Source: JALEFZ01 sp038527485 (GTDB lineage: Bacteria > Bacteroidota > Bacteroidia > J057). From it: a stretch of 64,000 nt of DNA. A program made the position numbers and the translations under genes. The notes under the pieces are model-generated. The model did no database searches and was not told the origin of the DNA. It was given only the letters and a program-made list of their open reading frames with translations. Location of the stretch: contig JBCBFT010000002.1 in NCBI GenBank assembly GCA_038527485.1, positions 81,999-145,998 on the forward strand, given 5' to 3'. Shown one piece after another: positions 9,068 through 19,527 of the stretch (positions within the stretch are counted from its first letter, which is position 1; each line of letters opens with the position of its first letter).

Positions 9068-11395
9068 CTACTCTATGACTAATTTTCTGACGATGCGTTG
9101 TCCTTTAGCTTTGATTTCGATCAGATAGATACCAGGAGCCACGCCTTGCAGATCATACGTTTGTGTCATTCCCATCATTTCGCTTTGCCGCATCCCTTGA
9201 CCGAGTGTATTGAGCAAGCGAATCTCTTTCACAGCTCCTAGAAGTTGCTCTCCTTCGAATGTGATGTTGACGATGTCCTGCGTAGGGTTGGGGTAGATAT
9301 TGACAGCCTGGGCTAGATTGAGATCGGGAATGAATGTCGTGGTTGTATCTACTGGATTTCCTCCACTGCCTGTGGTATCAATAGTGGTAGGCCCGCAGAA
9401 TGTCGGTGCAGCGCCCATCTTCAACAAGATCAGGCCTCCATTTTCATTTCCAATCACAAAAGTCGGATCTCCTGAACCATCGAGATCTGCCACAGCAGGA
9501 GAAAGTCCGCCCCTCAAGTATCTTTCTAGTACCGTATCTGCTCCCGTAAGAGGTTGGGTCAGCCCCAAAGCAGCGTCTTTGTACACTTCCAGAAATCCTC
9601 CTGAACCACCGACAATCAAATCGAGTGAGCCACTTTTGTCTACATCAAATAGCTGGGGACGTACGACGGTAAAGGTATCTCGGGCGATCTGAGAGAAAAA
9701 CTGAACGTCACCATATTTGTCTTGCTCTTTTTGTAGGGTAAAATTATTGGCGTCTCCCACGTTTTTATAAAATGTCACACGTCCAAGAAAGCTTCCAAAA
9801 AAGAGATCTAAATCCCCATCATTGTCAATATCAGACAAGGTAGGATTGGAAGAAGAACTCAAGAACACAGGGTTACTACTCTGATCAAATAAAAACTGTG
9901 AAGGATCTAGTACAAATTGGACGGTCTGTCCAGGGCCTGCCAGATTGTTGAAACGATAAATCCGTCCATTGCTGGCACCGATCAGCATGTCCACATCATT
10001 GTCCCCATCCAGGTCACCAAAAGCAGGAACAGTATTGATGATGAAAGGGAAGTTTTGGCTGAAGCTCATGTAGTCACGTGTCTTAAGCTGGAAGGCAGGC
10101 TGGGTAGCCGTACCAATATTTTCGTAGAGATGCAGCTCCGTAGAACCCCGAATCGTGTCTCCCACTTTAAAATTTGACACAAAATTCCCAACGATGATAT
10201 CCAGCTTCCCATCTCCGTTATAATCAAAGAATGCAGGAGCCGAATTGGTTCCCGCGTCGATATGGTCATTTACCATAAAAGTTCGATCTCGCTGCTGCCA
10301 GATAGGAGCGGAATTGGTTCCCTCATTCTCAAACCAACTCATGCCCTTGACATTTTCGATGGAAGTCGGATCGGGGTTTTTAGGAGCGGAAACAAGGTCC
10401 TTGAGCCCATCCTGATTCACATCTACCCAATAATTCGCCACATAATTCCAGACACGAATCGAGTCCCCGTTTCCTGGGTACCCGTAGATCGCATCCATGA
10501 CAATGGGATCTTCTGTAGGCCCTGCGCTAATCGCAAGGTTGGATCGGTTGGTCCCAATATCTCCTAACAGCATATCCATGAACCCATCACCATTGTGGTC
10601 AAACATCAGGAGGGTGGTACCTGCATGACGCGTGTTGGTGGGAGAAGGACGATTGATGGGCTGACAAGCAAATGAAGTCGTATCAGGAAAAAAGAGTGAA
10701 TCGTTAGATGTGTATTCATTAAAGTGCCCCCAACATGACGTTACTTTTTGGTACATCAATGAATCACAATTCCCCATCGTCTCCATAGAAAGGTTGCGGT
10801 ACCACGTCAGGCGGTTGAACCCAACCTGTGTCGCAATGATGTCTATGTCACCGTCAAAATCCACATCCCCAATCGCAGGCACATCTCCCTTACTCATGCT
10901 TACGAGCTCCTGTCCTCCACTTGCATCCTCTGCAAACAGAATCGAATCCACCAGTGTAAACCCAATAGAGTCTTCACAGGCCTGGTATCCTTGATAGACT
11001 CTGAAGCGATTCCCACCGCCTGAGATACAAAATAGGTCAGCAATCGAGTCTTTGTTGTAGTCAATGAATATCCCTTCCTGACGACATTCACAATTGGCAA
11101 AATTGGCTTCATACTTGGGGGCATATTCATAATCCCCGTTGCCCATGTTCATGAGAGGGATAAAAATCAATCGCTGGAAGATAGAGCCTTCGTCCATGAC
11201 GACGATATCCTCTCTTCCATCGAAGTTGAAATCTATATTTGACACCTTGGGATTGTCAATTCCTCCTGTCCAAGGATAGGAAAGAAGTCTCCCATCTATT
11301 TCCCTGACCTCAATGTCATTTCTCAACTGTAACTGCTGCCCAAATAAGGAGGTAGAGAACAGCAACAGGAAGACATAAACTATTCCATTTTTCAT
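9068..11395 (-). CDS. Secreted FG-GAP/VCBS repeat protein with T9SS sorting domain
   Basis: A 775-aa exported protein with a signal peptide (MKNGIVYVFLLLFSTSLFGQ). The body is a series of FG-GAP/VCBS-type beta-propeller repeats recognisable by calcium-binding turns such as DFNFDGREDI, DVDFDGDIDI, DHNGDGFMD, DYNGDGKLDI, DLDGDNDVD and DIDNDGDLD. A linker (TTIDTTGSGGNPVDTTTT) precedes a C-terminal type A T9SS domain (VNIYPNPTQDIVNITF ... LNTLGQGMRQ ... GIYLIEIKAKGQRIVRKLVIE). It is therefore predicted to cross the outer membrane through the type IX system and be attached or released. The ATG at 11395 is used since it begins the signal peptide. Ligand unknown; adhesion is typical of the fold. Confidence 0.88.
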   Translation of the reverse strand: MKNGIVYVFLLLFSTSLFGQQLQLRNDIEVREIDGRLLSYPWTGGIDNPKVSNIDFNFDGREDIVVMDEGSIFQRLIFIPLMNMGNGDYEYAPKYEANFANCECRQEGIFIDYNKDSIADLFCISGGGNRFRVYQGYQACEDSIGFTLVDSILFAEDASGGQELVSMSKGDVPAIGDVDFDGDIDIIATQVGFNRLTWYRNLSMETMGNCDSLMYQKVTSCWGHFNEYTSNDSLFFPDTTSFACQPINRPSPTNTRHAGTTLLMFDHNGDGFMDMLLGDIGTNRSNLAISAGPTEDPIVMDAIYGYPGNGDSIRVWNYVANYWVDVNQDGLKDLVSAPKNPDPTSIENVKGMSWFENEGTNSAPIWQQRDRTFMVNDHIDAGTNSAPAFFDYNGDGKLDIIVGNFVSNFKVGDTIRGSTELHLYENIGTATQPAFQLKTRDYMSFSQNFPFIINTVPAFGDLDGDNDVDMLIGASNGRIYRFNNLAGPGQTVQFVLDPSQFLFDQSSNPVFLSSSSNPTLSDIDNDGDLDLFFGSFLGRVTFYKNVGDANNFTLQKEQDKYGDVQFFSQIARDTFTVVRPQLFDVDKSGSLDLIVGGSGGFLEVYKDAALGLTQPLTGADTVLERYLRGGLSPAVADLDGSGDPTFVIGNENGGLILLKMGAAPTFCGPTTIDTTGSGGNPVDTTTTFIPDLNLAQAVNIYPNPTQDIVNITFEGEQLLGAVKEIRLLNTLGQGMRQSEMMGMTQTYDLQGVAPGIYLIEIKAKGQRIVRKLVIE

Positions 11396-11639
11396 GGTGA
11401 AATATTCGTTGACGTTCATTTAAGGGATATTTATAATGATATGATCAATGGATAGATGGTTTTCCATAAGTAATAGACGAGATTTGAAAGAATTTCTGTC
11501 CCCAGTTTCTCACCTATTTACTATCATAAAGTTAGTGTAGATCGACTATGTTTGGAAATGTAAAAGGAATGCCTGATTTCATAGGTGATGCAGGTTACGT
11601 AAGTACCCTCTCAAATCAAATGGATGGATGTAGTATTGC

Positions 11640-12965
11640 TTAGAATATCAAGTCTAACAAGAGCACCATTGCAAAACCTACGATCCCCATAATTCCTGTC
11701 GTCCCAGTCCAAGCTTTGAAAGTCTGTGGAGTGGTCATGTCCAGGTATTTATTGACGAGCCAAAATCCACTGTCATTCACATGTGAGAGCATGGTCGCGC
11801 CTGAGGCAATCGCCAGTGTCAGCAACGCCAACTCTGCCTCTGTCTCTGTCCCTAAGAGTAGCGGTGCCACCAAGCTTGCGGCTGTAATCATCGCTACGGT
11901 AGTAGATCCCTGTAAGACACGAACCACGGTAGCCGCAAAAAAGGCAAACACCAGGGTAGAGATTCCCCAAGATTGCATCATTTCTGCCATCATTGTTCCC
12001 GCCCCTGTATCGATCAGGATCTGCTTGAATGCGCCCCCTGCGCCCGTCAGCAATATAATGATACCCGCAGGCGCAAGCGACTTAGTGCTGATGGTCAGCA
12101 ATTGATCCAAAGAGACCCCACGCATCACTCCCAAGAGTAGCCATGCCAGTAGGTTCGCCAGAATCAACGCGACAAAGGGATGACCGATCAATTGGAAGAG
12201 GCTGTATACAGTACCCCAACTTTCAGGAATGAGCGTAGCACCCACAATCAATAAGATAGGGACGACAATCAAAAAGAAGATCAAACCCGCAGAAGGTGCC
12301 TGTATTTTTGATTCACTTTCCTCCTCTGAGGTTTCAGGTGCAGGCAAAAATATCTGTGCAGAAAGGTACCGGCTGTAAATCAACCCACCAATGACTGCTG
12401 TGGGAATCGAGACGATGATTCCTAATCCAATGACCCATCCCAAGTTGGCTTTGAGGATTTCGGCGACGGCAATGGGACCTGGTGTAGGAGGAATAAAACC
12501 ATGTGCAATGGCTAGACCGGTAAATAAAGGAATGGCGAAAAATAAAAGCGATTTTCCCGTCTTACGTTGAAGTGCGTAAACGATGGGGACCAAAATCACG
12601 ACGGCCACATCAAAGAATATGGGAATAGAAACGAGAATACCTGTACCGAGTAGTGCCAAGGGAGTTCCTCTATCTCCTGCCAGCCTTAAAAGTTGCGTCG
12701 CTAGCTGCTTGGCACCACCTGAGTATTCCAGAATCGCACCGAAAATGGCACCCAAACCTACGACGGTCGCGACGAAACCCAAGGTGCTCCCCATGCCGTT
12801 TTTGATGCTGTCAATGATGCTCTGCGGAGGTAAACCGCTCAGTAGCCCGACACATACACAGGAAATCAATAGCGCAAGGAATGCTTGAAATCGTAATACG
12901 AGAATGAGCACGAGCAGCAAGGCAATGCCACCTAGCACAGCCAAAAGCAAAGGGTAATCTATCAT
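11640..12965 (-). CDS. GntP-family gluconate:H+ symporter-like permease
   Basis: A 441-aa inner-membrane protein with about twelve hydrophobic segments. Family blocks are clear: LEYSGGAKQLA, RGTPLALLGTGILVSIPIFFDV, HGFIPPTPGPIAVAE and LSHVNDSGFWLVNKYL. GntP-family permeases import gluconate or related sugar acids with protons. No gluconokinase or sugar-acid catabolic gene is adjacent, so the substrate is open. The start at 12965 (MIDYPLLLAVLGG) is preferred to an upstream start at 12998, because family members begin almost directly with the first membrane segment. Confidence 0.9.
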   Translation of the reverse strand: MIDYPLLLAVLGGIALLLVLILVLRFQAFLALLISCVCVGLLSGLPPQSIIDSIKNGMGSTLGFVATVVGLGAIFGAILEYSGGAKQLATQLLRLAGDRGTPLALLGTGILVSIPIFFDVAVVILVPIVYALQRKTGKSLLFFAIPLFTGLAIAHGFIPPTPGPIAVAEILKANLGWVIGLGIIVSIPTAVIGGLIYSRYLSAQIFLPAPETSEEESESKIQAPSAGLIFFLIVVPILLIVGATLIPESWGTVYSLFQLIGHPFVALILANLLAWLLLGVMRGVSLDQLLTISTKSLAPAGIIILLTGAGGAFKQILIDTGAGTMMAEMMQSWGISTLVFAFFAATVVRVLQGSTTVAMITAASLVAPLLLGTETEAELALLTLAIASGATMLSHVNDSGFWLVNKYLDMTTPQTFKAWTGTTGIMGIVGFAMVLLLDLIF

Positions 12966-13356
12966 CTTAGGCGAATAGTAGGAGTGGTTTCTCCTCAAGA
13001 TAAGAAGATTTCTATGGGAAGTCAGAATAGAAGGGCTTAACGTTCATTCCCTTTTCTAAACCTTCAACATATATACAGCTAAATATGTAAGGAGAGAGGA
13101 AATATTTGGAAAAAGTTTAGATGTAAAAGAGTTAGGGTTATGTTAAGAAATTGGGTAAGCAAAGGTAAAGTAACCAATATTCTAATCGGATGTTAAAGAA
13201 AAAAGTGCATTTCCAGCAAGATGAAGTATAAAACACAAACATTTTGTAAAAGGATCTTTAACTATTTTTCAATTTATTTAACTTTGCCCTAATATAAACT
13301 TATGAGCTGTCACCTATCCAGCTCATTTTTGCGAAATTTACTCTAACCCAAGATCA
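12966..13356. other. Divergent intergenic region
   Basis: About 390 AT-rich bases between the divergent permease and TonB-receptor genes. A candidate -7 box for the receptor lies at 13279-13286; otherwise nothing recognisable. Confidence 0.5.
13279..13286 (+). promoter_or_regulatory. Candidate -7 promoter box for the TonB receptor
   Basis: TAACTTTG (followed by C) fits TAnnTTTGY about 70 bases before the ATG. The nearest TTG upstream (13244-13246) is 32 bp away, longer than the usual 19-21 bp, so only the -7 element is supported. Confidence 0.4.
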
Positions 13357-16300
13357 ATGAGGCAATTTTTACATTTTCTTGGTGCCGCAATTTTTTTGCT
13401 GGGCACCCTGTCCCTCTATAGTCAGGGTGTTACCACAGCAACCTTACGTGGCCAAATCACTGATGTAGAAGGACTTCCTTTGAGTGGAGCGACCATTCGC
13501 GCGATCCACACCCCTTCTGGTACAAAGTACGGAGTGAACACGAGAGATGATGGAAATTACACCTTGGCAAACCTTCGCGTCGGAGGTCCCTACAAGATTG
13601 AAGTTTCTTTTATCGGGTATCAAAAACAACAATTAACTGGTATTTATCTCAATCTGGGGCAGAAGCTCCAGCAGAACTTTACCCTCGCATCTGAGGATGT
13701 CTCTATGGACGATGTAGACATCGTCGCGACACCTGATCCGATCATGAACGGAGACCGTACAGGAGCGGAGACCAACATCGACAACACGCAGTTGCGTCGC
13801 CTGCCCACGATCTCTCGTTCGGCGAGTGACTACACGCGTCTGAATCCTGCCTCTTCTGGCAACTCTTTCGCTGGTCGCAACGACCAGTTCAACAACTTCT
13901 CGCTGGATGGCTCGATCTTCAACAACCCCTTCGGTCTAGATGCAGCGACTCCAGGTGGCCAGACAGATGCTCAGCCGATCTCTCTGGATGCGATCGACCA
14001 AATCCAGGTAGCCATCGCACCTTATGATGTTACACAAGCAGGCTTTACGGGTGCTTCTGTCAACGCTGTCACCAAGTCGGGTACAAATGAATTCAAAGGG
14101 ACTGTCTTCGGTTTCTTCCGTAACCAAGACCTGACGGGAACGAAAGTAGCATCCACAGACATCGTAGTACCTGACCTCTCTCAGTTGCAGACAGGTTTCA
14201 GCCTTGGTGGCCCACTGATCAAGAACCGTTTGTTCTTCTTCGCCAACCTCGAAATCGAGCGTCGTAGCGACCTGGGGTCCAACTTTATCGCCAATAATCC
14301 TGACCGAAACGGAGAAAACGTTTCTCGTGTAGAAGAGGCGGATCTCCTTGCTGTGCAGACAGCTTTGGCCGGTCTAGGGTATAATACAGGTGCTTATGAA
14401 GGCTACATCCACCGTACAGACAACGAAAAAGGGATCTTCAAGCTAGATTTTGCGATCAATGAGAAGAACACCTTGACCGCGACTTATAATTTCTTGCGTG
14501 CAGCCAAGCAGAAGCCCGCTCACCCGTCTGCCCTCGGACGTAGAGGTCCAGATGCGACAACGCTACAGTTCTTCAACTCTGGCTACGAGATCAACAACAA
14601 CATTCAGTCAGGTATCCTCGAATGGCGTTCATTGATCAATAATCGCTTCTCCAACAAATTGCAGGTAGGCTATTCCTCTTTCCGTGACTTTCGTAACGCG
14701 TTGTCTGATCCTTTCCCCGTTGTGAATATCCTCAGAGACGGTATCCGCTACATCGTAGCAGGTCATGAGCCTTTCTCTATCAATAATGTCCTGGACCAAG
14801 ATGTATACCAGATCACCAATAACTTCAATGCTTATCTAGGCGATCACACGATTACTATTGGAGCTTCTTTGGAGCGCTTTGACTTCAACAACTCCTTCAA
14901 TCTAGGTGTATATGACTCTCCTGGCAATCCTGGAGGCACCTTTGGCCCTGGCTTTGCTTCTGTGCAGGCTTTCCTAGATACTGTCAACTCTGGCGCTTTC
15001 AATGATGATGCAGCATTTGCTCAGGAGACATTTGACAACAACAATGCGAATGATTCATGGGCACTCGCAGAGACCAATGTGGGGCAGGCAGCCTTCTACC
15101 TACAGGATGAGTGGTCCCCCAACAACAACTTAAAGTTGACTTTCGGTTTGCGTTTTGATCTTCCTTTGTACTTCGACACCCCTGAGAAGATTCAGGAAAA
15201 CATCGATCGCAATTGCTGTGTGATTGAAGACCTTCGCTATTTTGACGAAAATGGTGATTCCATCCGCTTCGCGCACACTCAGCTACCTGATCAGGTACCT
15301 TTGATCTCTCCTCGTTTTGGATTCAACTGGGATGTGAATGGGCAAGGTCAAACGCAAGTACGTGGAGGTACAGGCCTATTTACGGGTCGTTTCCCATTCG
15401 TATGGGTTGGCAACCAAGTAGCAAATCCCAACTTCTTCTTCTACAACGTGACACGTCCTGACTTCCGTTTTCCACAAGTATGGCGAACCAATCTAGGGAT
15501 CGATCAGGCATTTGGAGAGGGATGGATCGCGACTATGGATGCGATCTATACACAGGATATCAATGGGATGATGGTACGAAACTATGGTCTGACGGCTCCT
15601 TCTGGTACACTACAGGGCGTAGACAACCGTGTGATCTATCAACCTACAGACCGCGCCAATGACTTTGGGAACAATGCGTATGTATTCACCAATACGGACA
15701 TTGGGTACACCTTCAACTTGACGCTTCAGTTGCAACGCACTTGGGGCAAGGACTTCTACACGAGCATCGGTTACAACTTCTTAGATGCACAAGATGCAAG
15801 TTCTATCGAGGCGGAGATTTCTTCTGATGCCTATGATCGTAATCCGGCCATTGGCGATGTGAATCAGGCAGTACTGGCACCCTCTCTCTATGGGAATCGT
15901 CATCGTTTCGTCGGTTCTGGATTCAAGAAATTTACCTATGGCAACATGGCGACGACGATCGGTCTCTTCTTCGAATATGCACAAGGGGGTCGCTTTAGCT
16001 ATACGTACTCTGGTGATTTGAACCGTGATGGTTCTCCATTGAACGACTTGATCTACATTCCTACCGCTGATGACTTGAACAACATGCAGTTTACGGGAGA
16101 TGCAGAAGCGCAGGAGTCACAGCGCGAAGCACTACAGAACTTCATCTTGCAGGACGGCTATTTGAGCGAGCGTAGAGGAGGATATGTAGAAAAGTATGGC
16201 ATCCTCAGTCCATGGTTTAGCACATGGGATTTGCGTATCCTACAGGACTTCAATTTCCAGGTAGGAGCACAGACACATACCATTCAGGCAAGCTTTGACT

Positions 16301-16500
16301 TCTTGAACTTGGGTAACTTGATCAGTTCCAACTGGGGCGTACGTCAGTTCCCAGTCAATACGCAGCCTATCGGTGTGACTGTAGATGAAAATAACGTACC
16401 GACTTATAGTTTTGACGAAGCGTTGACTTCTACATTTACCAATGACTTTGGTCTGAATTCACGCTGGCAGTTGCAGCTAGGTCTACGCTATATTTTCTAG
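13357..16500 (+). CDS. Oar-like TonB-dependent outer-membrane receptor
   Basis: A 1047-aa outer-membrane protein with signal peptide (MRQFLHFLGAAIFLLGTLSLYSQ), an N-terminal carboxypeptidase-regulatory beta-sandwich (ATLRGQITDVEGLPLSGATI ... IEVSFIGYQKQ), then a plug-like region (NTQLRRLPTISRSASDYTRLNP, FNNFSLDGSIFNNPFGLD, AGFTGASVNAVTKSGTNEFKG) and a long beta-barrel ending in aromatic RYIF. The architecture matches Oar/TonB-dependent proteins of Bacteroidota and Myxobacteria rather than SusC; no SusD partner follows. Predicted role is energy-dependent import or export of large molecules across the outer membrane. It is monocistronic with a strong terminator at 16528-16561. Confidence 0.9.
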   Translation: MRQFLHFLGAAIFLLGTLSLYSQGVTTATLRGQITDVEGLPLSGATIRAIHTPSGTKYGVNTRDDGNYTLANLRVGGPYKIEVSFIGYQKQQLTGIYLNLGQKLQQNFTLASEDVSMDDVDIVATPDPIMNGDRTGAETNIDNTQLRRLPTISRSASDYTRLNPASSGNSFAGRNDQFNNFSLDGSIFNNPFGLDAATPGGQTDAQPISLDAIDQIQVAIAPYDVTQAGFTGASVNAVTKSGTNEFKGTVFGFFRNQDLTGTKVASTDIVVPDLSQLQTGFSLGGPLIKNRLFFFANLEIERRSDLGSNFIANNPDRNGENVSRVEEADLLAVQTALAGLGYNTGAYEGYIHRTDNEKGIFKLDFAINEKNTLTATYNFLRAAKQKPAHPSALGRRGPDATTLQFFNSGYEINNNIQSGILEWRSLINNRFSNKLQVGYSSFRDFRNALSDPFPVVNILRDGIRYIVAGHEPFSINNVLDQDVYQITNNFNAYLGDHTITIGASLERFDFNNSFNLGVYDSPGNPGGTFGPGFASVQAFLDTVNSGAFNDDAAFAQETFDNNNANDSWALAETNVGQAAFYLQDEWSPNNNLKLTFGLRFDLPLYFDTPEKIQENIDRNCCVIEDLRYFDENGDSIRFAHTQLPDQVPLISPRFGFNWDVNGQGQTQVRGGTGLFTGRFPFVWVGNQVANPNFFFYNVTRPDFRFPQVWRTNLGIDQAFGEGWIATMDAIYTQDINGMMVRNYGLTAPSGTLQGVDNRVIYQPTDRANDFGNNAYVFTNTDIGYTFNLTLQLQRTWGKDFYTSIGYNFLDAQDASSIEAEISSDAYDRNPAIGDVNQAVLAPSLYGNRHRFVGSGFKKFTYGNMATTIGLFFEYAQGGRFSYTYSGDLNRDGSPLNDLIYIPTADDLNNMQFTGDAEAQESQREALQNFILQDGYLSERRGGYVEKYGILSPWFSTWDLRILQDFNFQVGAQTHTIQASFDFLNLGNLISSNWGVRQFPVNTQPIGVTVDENNVPTYSFDEALTSTFTNDFGLNSRWQLQLGLRYIF

Positions 16501-16527
16501 CAGAAAAATAGAATCACTTTTTTATTT

Positions 16528-16561
16528 AAAGGAGGAGTCTACAGACTTCTCCTTTTTTTAT
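16528..16561 (+). terminator. Rho-independent terminator after the TonB receptor
   Basis: Stem AAAGGAGGAGTC (16528-16539) pairs with GACTTCTCCTTT (16544-16555) with one G-U pair and a TACA loop, and continues into a run of T. It lies 28 bases past the stop. Confidence 0.85.
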
Positions 16562-16920
16562 TTGAAAATAAAATGTATGAAATATTTAATCAAAAATACT
16601 GTATTCCCCTTCTGATGAGATATTTACCTTAGATCAAAAAATAGTGTTTCAAAATTCCGAAATAATCTTAATTTAAGAATATCTGCTATCTTTTTTCATA
16701 CGTCATGTTAAAATAGAAACGAACGCTTAACTCATATGGCGCAAGTCTTCTCGCAAATTGGCCTCTCCTCTACTGGTTTCCAGGTAGATTTGCTTGACTA
16801 AATAGGTAGATTTTTCTGTCAGATTTGACTGTATCTTGAGAATAAGATTTTAGTGCTCACCCTTAACCCGTTCTTTTTACCCTTCATTTATGATTAGCCA
16901 CAACTTTAAATTTTACCCTC
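16562..16920. other. Intergenic region with candidate promoter
   Basis: About 360 AT-rich bases. The only clear element is the -7 like box TAGATTTGC at 16785-16793. No gene seen. Confidence 0.5.
16758..16793 (+). promoter_or_regulatory. Candidate Bacteroidota promoter for the 130-aa orphan gene
   Basis: TTG at 16758-16760 and TAGATTTGC at 16785-16793 fit the TTG / TAnnTTTGY pattern with a 24-bp spacer, slightly longer than usual. A 5' leader of about 120 bases would follow. Confidence 0.4.
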
Positions 16921-17313
16921 ATGCTAAGCGCCAATCTACACACCAATACTGCAGGATTATCCATTGTCGAACTGACCCTTACAGGTGTAGGACCACAGGT
17001 CAAAATCTTCTTTGGAAGAGACGGTGAAGAAACATTTCATATCATGGTAGAATCCAATATGGAGCAGAGTCTCCCTGGCGGACAGATCGTTGATGTAGAA
17101 CCAGGTCAGCCCATCATCATTGGTCTCAAGTGCCCCAATGTAAAAACCGTCACTACACAAGATGGACCCAATGGTACGATCCAGACACTCCAAGCTGTAG
17201 CGGATGCAGCAGAATCTATGATGGATGCATTACCTGAAGGTGGATGGAACCGTATGAAAAATTGTCAGTCTATCCCCTCATGGATTCGTCCCAAGGTACC
17301 AAACGTTGCTTAA
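16921..17313 (+). CDS. Hypothetical protein, 130 aa
   Basis: I do not recognise this protein. It has no signal peptide or membrane segment and appears to be a soluble, beta-rich N-terminal half (GLSIVELTLTGVGPQVKIFFG) with a short helical part (LQAVADAAESMMDALPEGG) and a tail with WIRPKVPNVA. Cysteines occur at GLKCPNV and MKNCQS. It lies 156 bases before the histidine kinase gene on the same strand, with its own candidate promoter. A real gene is supported by the good ATG and the balanced composition; function cannot be assigned. Confidence 0.65.
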   Translation: MLSANLHTNTAGLSIVELTLTGVGPQVKIFFGRDGEETFHIMVESNMEQSLPGGQIVDVEPGQPIIIGLKCPNVKTVTTQDGPNGTIQTLQAVADAAESMMDALPEGGWNRMKNCQSIPSWIRPKVPNVA

Positions 17314-17469
17314 GACTATGGCTGCAATTCCCTTTTCATGCACTTGATGAAATTAGTTGCAATTAGCATTATTATATATGATAAATTACGAAGGATACGG
17401 GAGTAAAATCCTATATCCTTCGTAGTTTTCTAGACCTCAATATTCTTGGACTCTCTTCTACAAGACCCG

Positions 17470-19527
17470 ATGAATAGATACCTCTCTTTGTCATTCGCCA
17501 TTGCGCTAATCCTTGGATTTACAAGCTGCCAAGAATCACTCGATGAACCCAACTATAAGACATCGATTGATCAGGATAGCATCGCCCATATCCTACAAGA
17601 CGCCCTCTCTGCTCAGGCTGAAAATCCTAAACTCGCGCTTAATCTGGTCATAAAGGGACTAGACATGATTCCAGATGAAGAGGAATCTTCCTCAAAAGGA
17701 GACCTACTCGTACTCAAAGGAGATCTATATAAAGCAAACGGGAAATATGAATATGCCTTAGAATATTATGAACAAGCAGAAAAAATAACCTTCGCACTAG
17801 GAGATTCTATCGGGTACAGTCGCAACCTAGGAGTCAAGGGGCATACACACTTTTTATTGGGGGAATACCTAGAAGCCATCGAGAACTTGACCAAGGCGAT
17901 TCTTGTTTTGAAACGCAATAAGGAGAAAATCAATCCTTCTGCCGTTAGCTCAGAAAAGATCTACAAATCTGACCTCTGTAATTTGTATATCGACTTCATT
18001 GAGCTATACACTTCTATTGGAGAATTTGAAAAAGGAGAAGCCTATGCAGATAGTTGCTGGAATTTAAGTGATAATGCTTCCTTAATGAGCCTCAAAGCAC
18101 GCTTATTTGCTACAGTAGGAAGACTCCGTATGGCAAATGGAATTTATAACAACGACCAAACACTTATCCAAAATGCGCTTCAACACTATCGAGAGAGCAA
18201 CGCCCTTTATTTGAGCTTGGGAACTCCTGAGTATGCAGAAGAAAACTACGGCAACATCGCCAATGTCTTCCAGTACATGGCAGATCTCCTCTACGAAGAT
18301 CCTAATCAAACCCGCCCCACTGCTTCTCGCAACATGCTCGACAGCTCTTTTTTCTACATCACAGAGTATCTACAACTCAGCAAGAGCCAAAATAGATTAC
18401 AAGGCATCTCTATAGGACTGAGAATGCTGGCGGGTTATAATTCTCAGATTGGAGAACATATGCTCGCCAAAAATCAAGTCTTGCAGTCATTGGTAGCAGC
18501 TGGAGAGATAAAATCGCTAGAAGATTCTGTTTACAGCTATTGGCAGCTCTCTGAAATTTACTACGACTTGGGGCAACACGACTCTGTCCTTTGGTACTTC
18601 CAAGAATATGACAACATCAAGAGCAAGTATTTGAAGCAAAACAATGCGCAAAATATGGCTTATGAGGAAGCCAAGTACCAAACGGATATCATTGCATTGG
18701 AAAAAGAACAAATCAAAGCGCTTTCTAAGCAAAGGTTTCGCAATACCTTGACTATTGCAGGTACAGGCGCGGTTGTCTTGCTCGTACTCATCGGCTACTT
18801 CTACATGCGCAACCAGCAACAGCGTAAGTTGATGAGCCAGCAATCCACCATGAATCGGCAGTTGGTCGTAGATCTAATCAAAGAGCAAGCCATCGAATCC
18901 TTAAATGCTAAGCTGGAAGGACAAGAGAAAGAACGAAAACGGATCGCCCGCGAACTCCATGATCGTTTGGGAGGGACGCTGGCGGCTGCCAAGCTAAGTC
19001 TCGAAGGACTGGGTAGAAGATTGGGTGGGGACCACAAAGACCACTACAATCACGCTCAGGATCTCCTTCAAATGGCCTATCAAGAGACACGACAGCTCTC
19101 GCATGATATGATGGCATTGCCTCTCAAGCATTTGGGACTAGAAGCTTCCTTCCAAGCGCTCTGTGATACCATCAACAAAAGTGATAAAATTGAAGTAACT
19201 TATGATGCGACGTTTCAGACGACTTCTTTCTTAAGTCCTGAAGCAGAGATTCATCTATATCGCATTTTGCAAGAGCTCCTTCAAAATGTAATCAAACACG
19301 CAAGAGCGACACAAGTCTTTGTGCAGATCACACAGACTCTAGAAGAATTTACGCTTTTGGTAGAGGATAACGGAAGAGGATTTCCCAAAAATACGAACAA
19401 ATCAGGCAGAGGAATGGGCCTCTCCAATATTCAAGACCGCATCAGCCACCTCAAAGGAACACTCGAGATAGACAGCCAAGCAGGAAAAGGAAGCACGATC
19501 ATTATTCAACTTCCCCCGATTACATGA
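17470..19527 (+). CDS. TPR-containing sensor histidine kinase (NarL-type)
   Basis: A 685-aa sensor kinase. It begins with a lipoprotein-like signal (MNRYLSLSFAIALILGFTSC) followed by a periplasmic region with several tetratricopeptide repeats (for example GDLYKANGKYEYALEYYEQA, LGEYLEAIENLTKAI, YYDLGQHDSVLWYFQEY). A membrane segment spans about residues 426-446 (TLTIAGTGAVVLLVLIGYF). The dimerisation domain is HisKA_3 with phospho-acceptor His497 in ARELHDRLGGTLAA; the ATPase domain has NVIKHA (N box), VEDNGRGF and GRGMGLSNI. The ATG at 17470 is preferred over a TTG at 17446, because it starts the signal. The stop overlaps the next gene by 4 bases (ATGA), so the pair is translationally coupled. 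Signal sensed is unknown. Confidence 0.92.
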   Translation: MNRYLSLSFAIALILGFTSCQESLDEPNYKTSIDQDSIAHILQDALSAQAENPKLALNLVIKGLDMIPDEEESSSKGDLLVLKGDLYKANGKYEYALEYYEQAEKITFALGDSIGYSRNLGVKGHTHFLLGEYLEAIENLTKAILVLKRNKEKINPSAVSSEKIYKSDLCNLYIDFIELYTSIGEFEKGEAYADSCWNLSDNASLMSLKARLFATVGRLRMANGIYNNDQTLIQNALQHYRESNALYLSLGTPEYAEENYGNIANVFQYMADLLYEDPNQTRPTASRNMLDSSFFYITEYLQLSKSQNRLQGISIGLRMLAGYNSQIGEHMLAKNQVLQSLVAAGEIKSLEDSVYSYWQLSEIYYDLGQHDSVLWYFQEYDNIKSKYLKQNNAQNMAYEEAKYQTDIIALEKEQIKALSKQRFRNTLTIAGTGAVVLLVLIGYFYMRNQQQRKLMSQQSTMNRQLVVDLIKEQAIESLNAKLEGQEKERKRIARELHDRLGGTLAAAKLSLEGLGRRLGGDHKDHYNHAQDLLQMAYQETRQLSHDMMALPLKHLGLEASFQALCDTINKSDKIEVTYDATFQTTSFLSPEAEIHLYRILQELLQNVIKHARATQVFVQITQTLEEFTLLVEDNGRGFPKNTNKSGRGMGLSNIQDRISHLKGTLEIDSQAGKGSTIIIQLPPIT

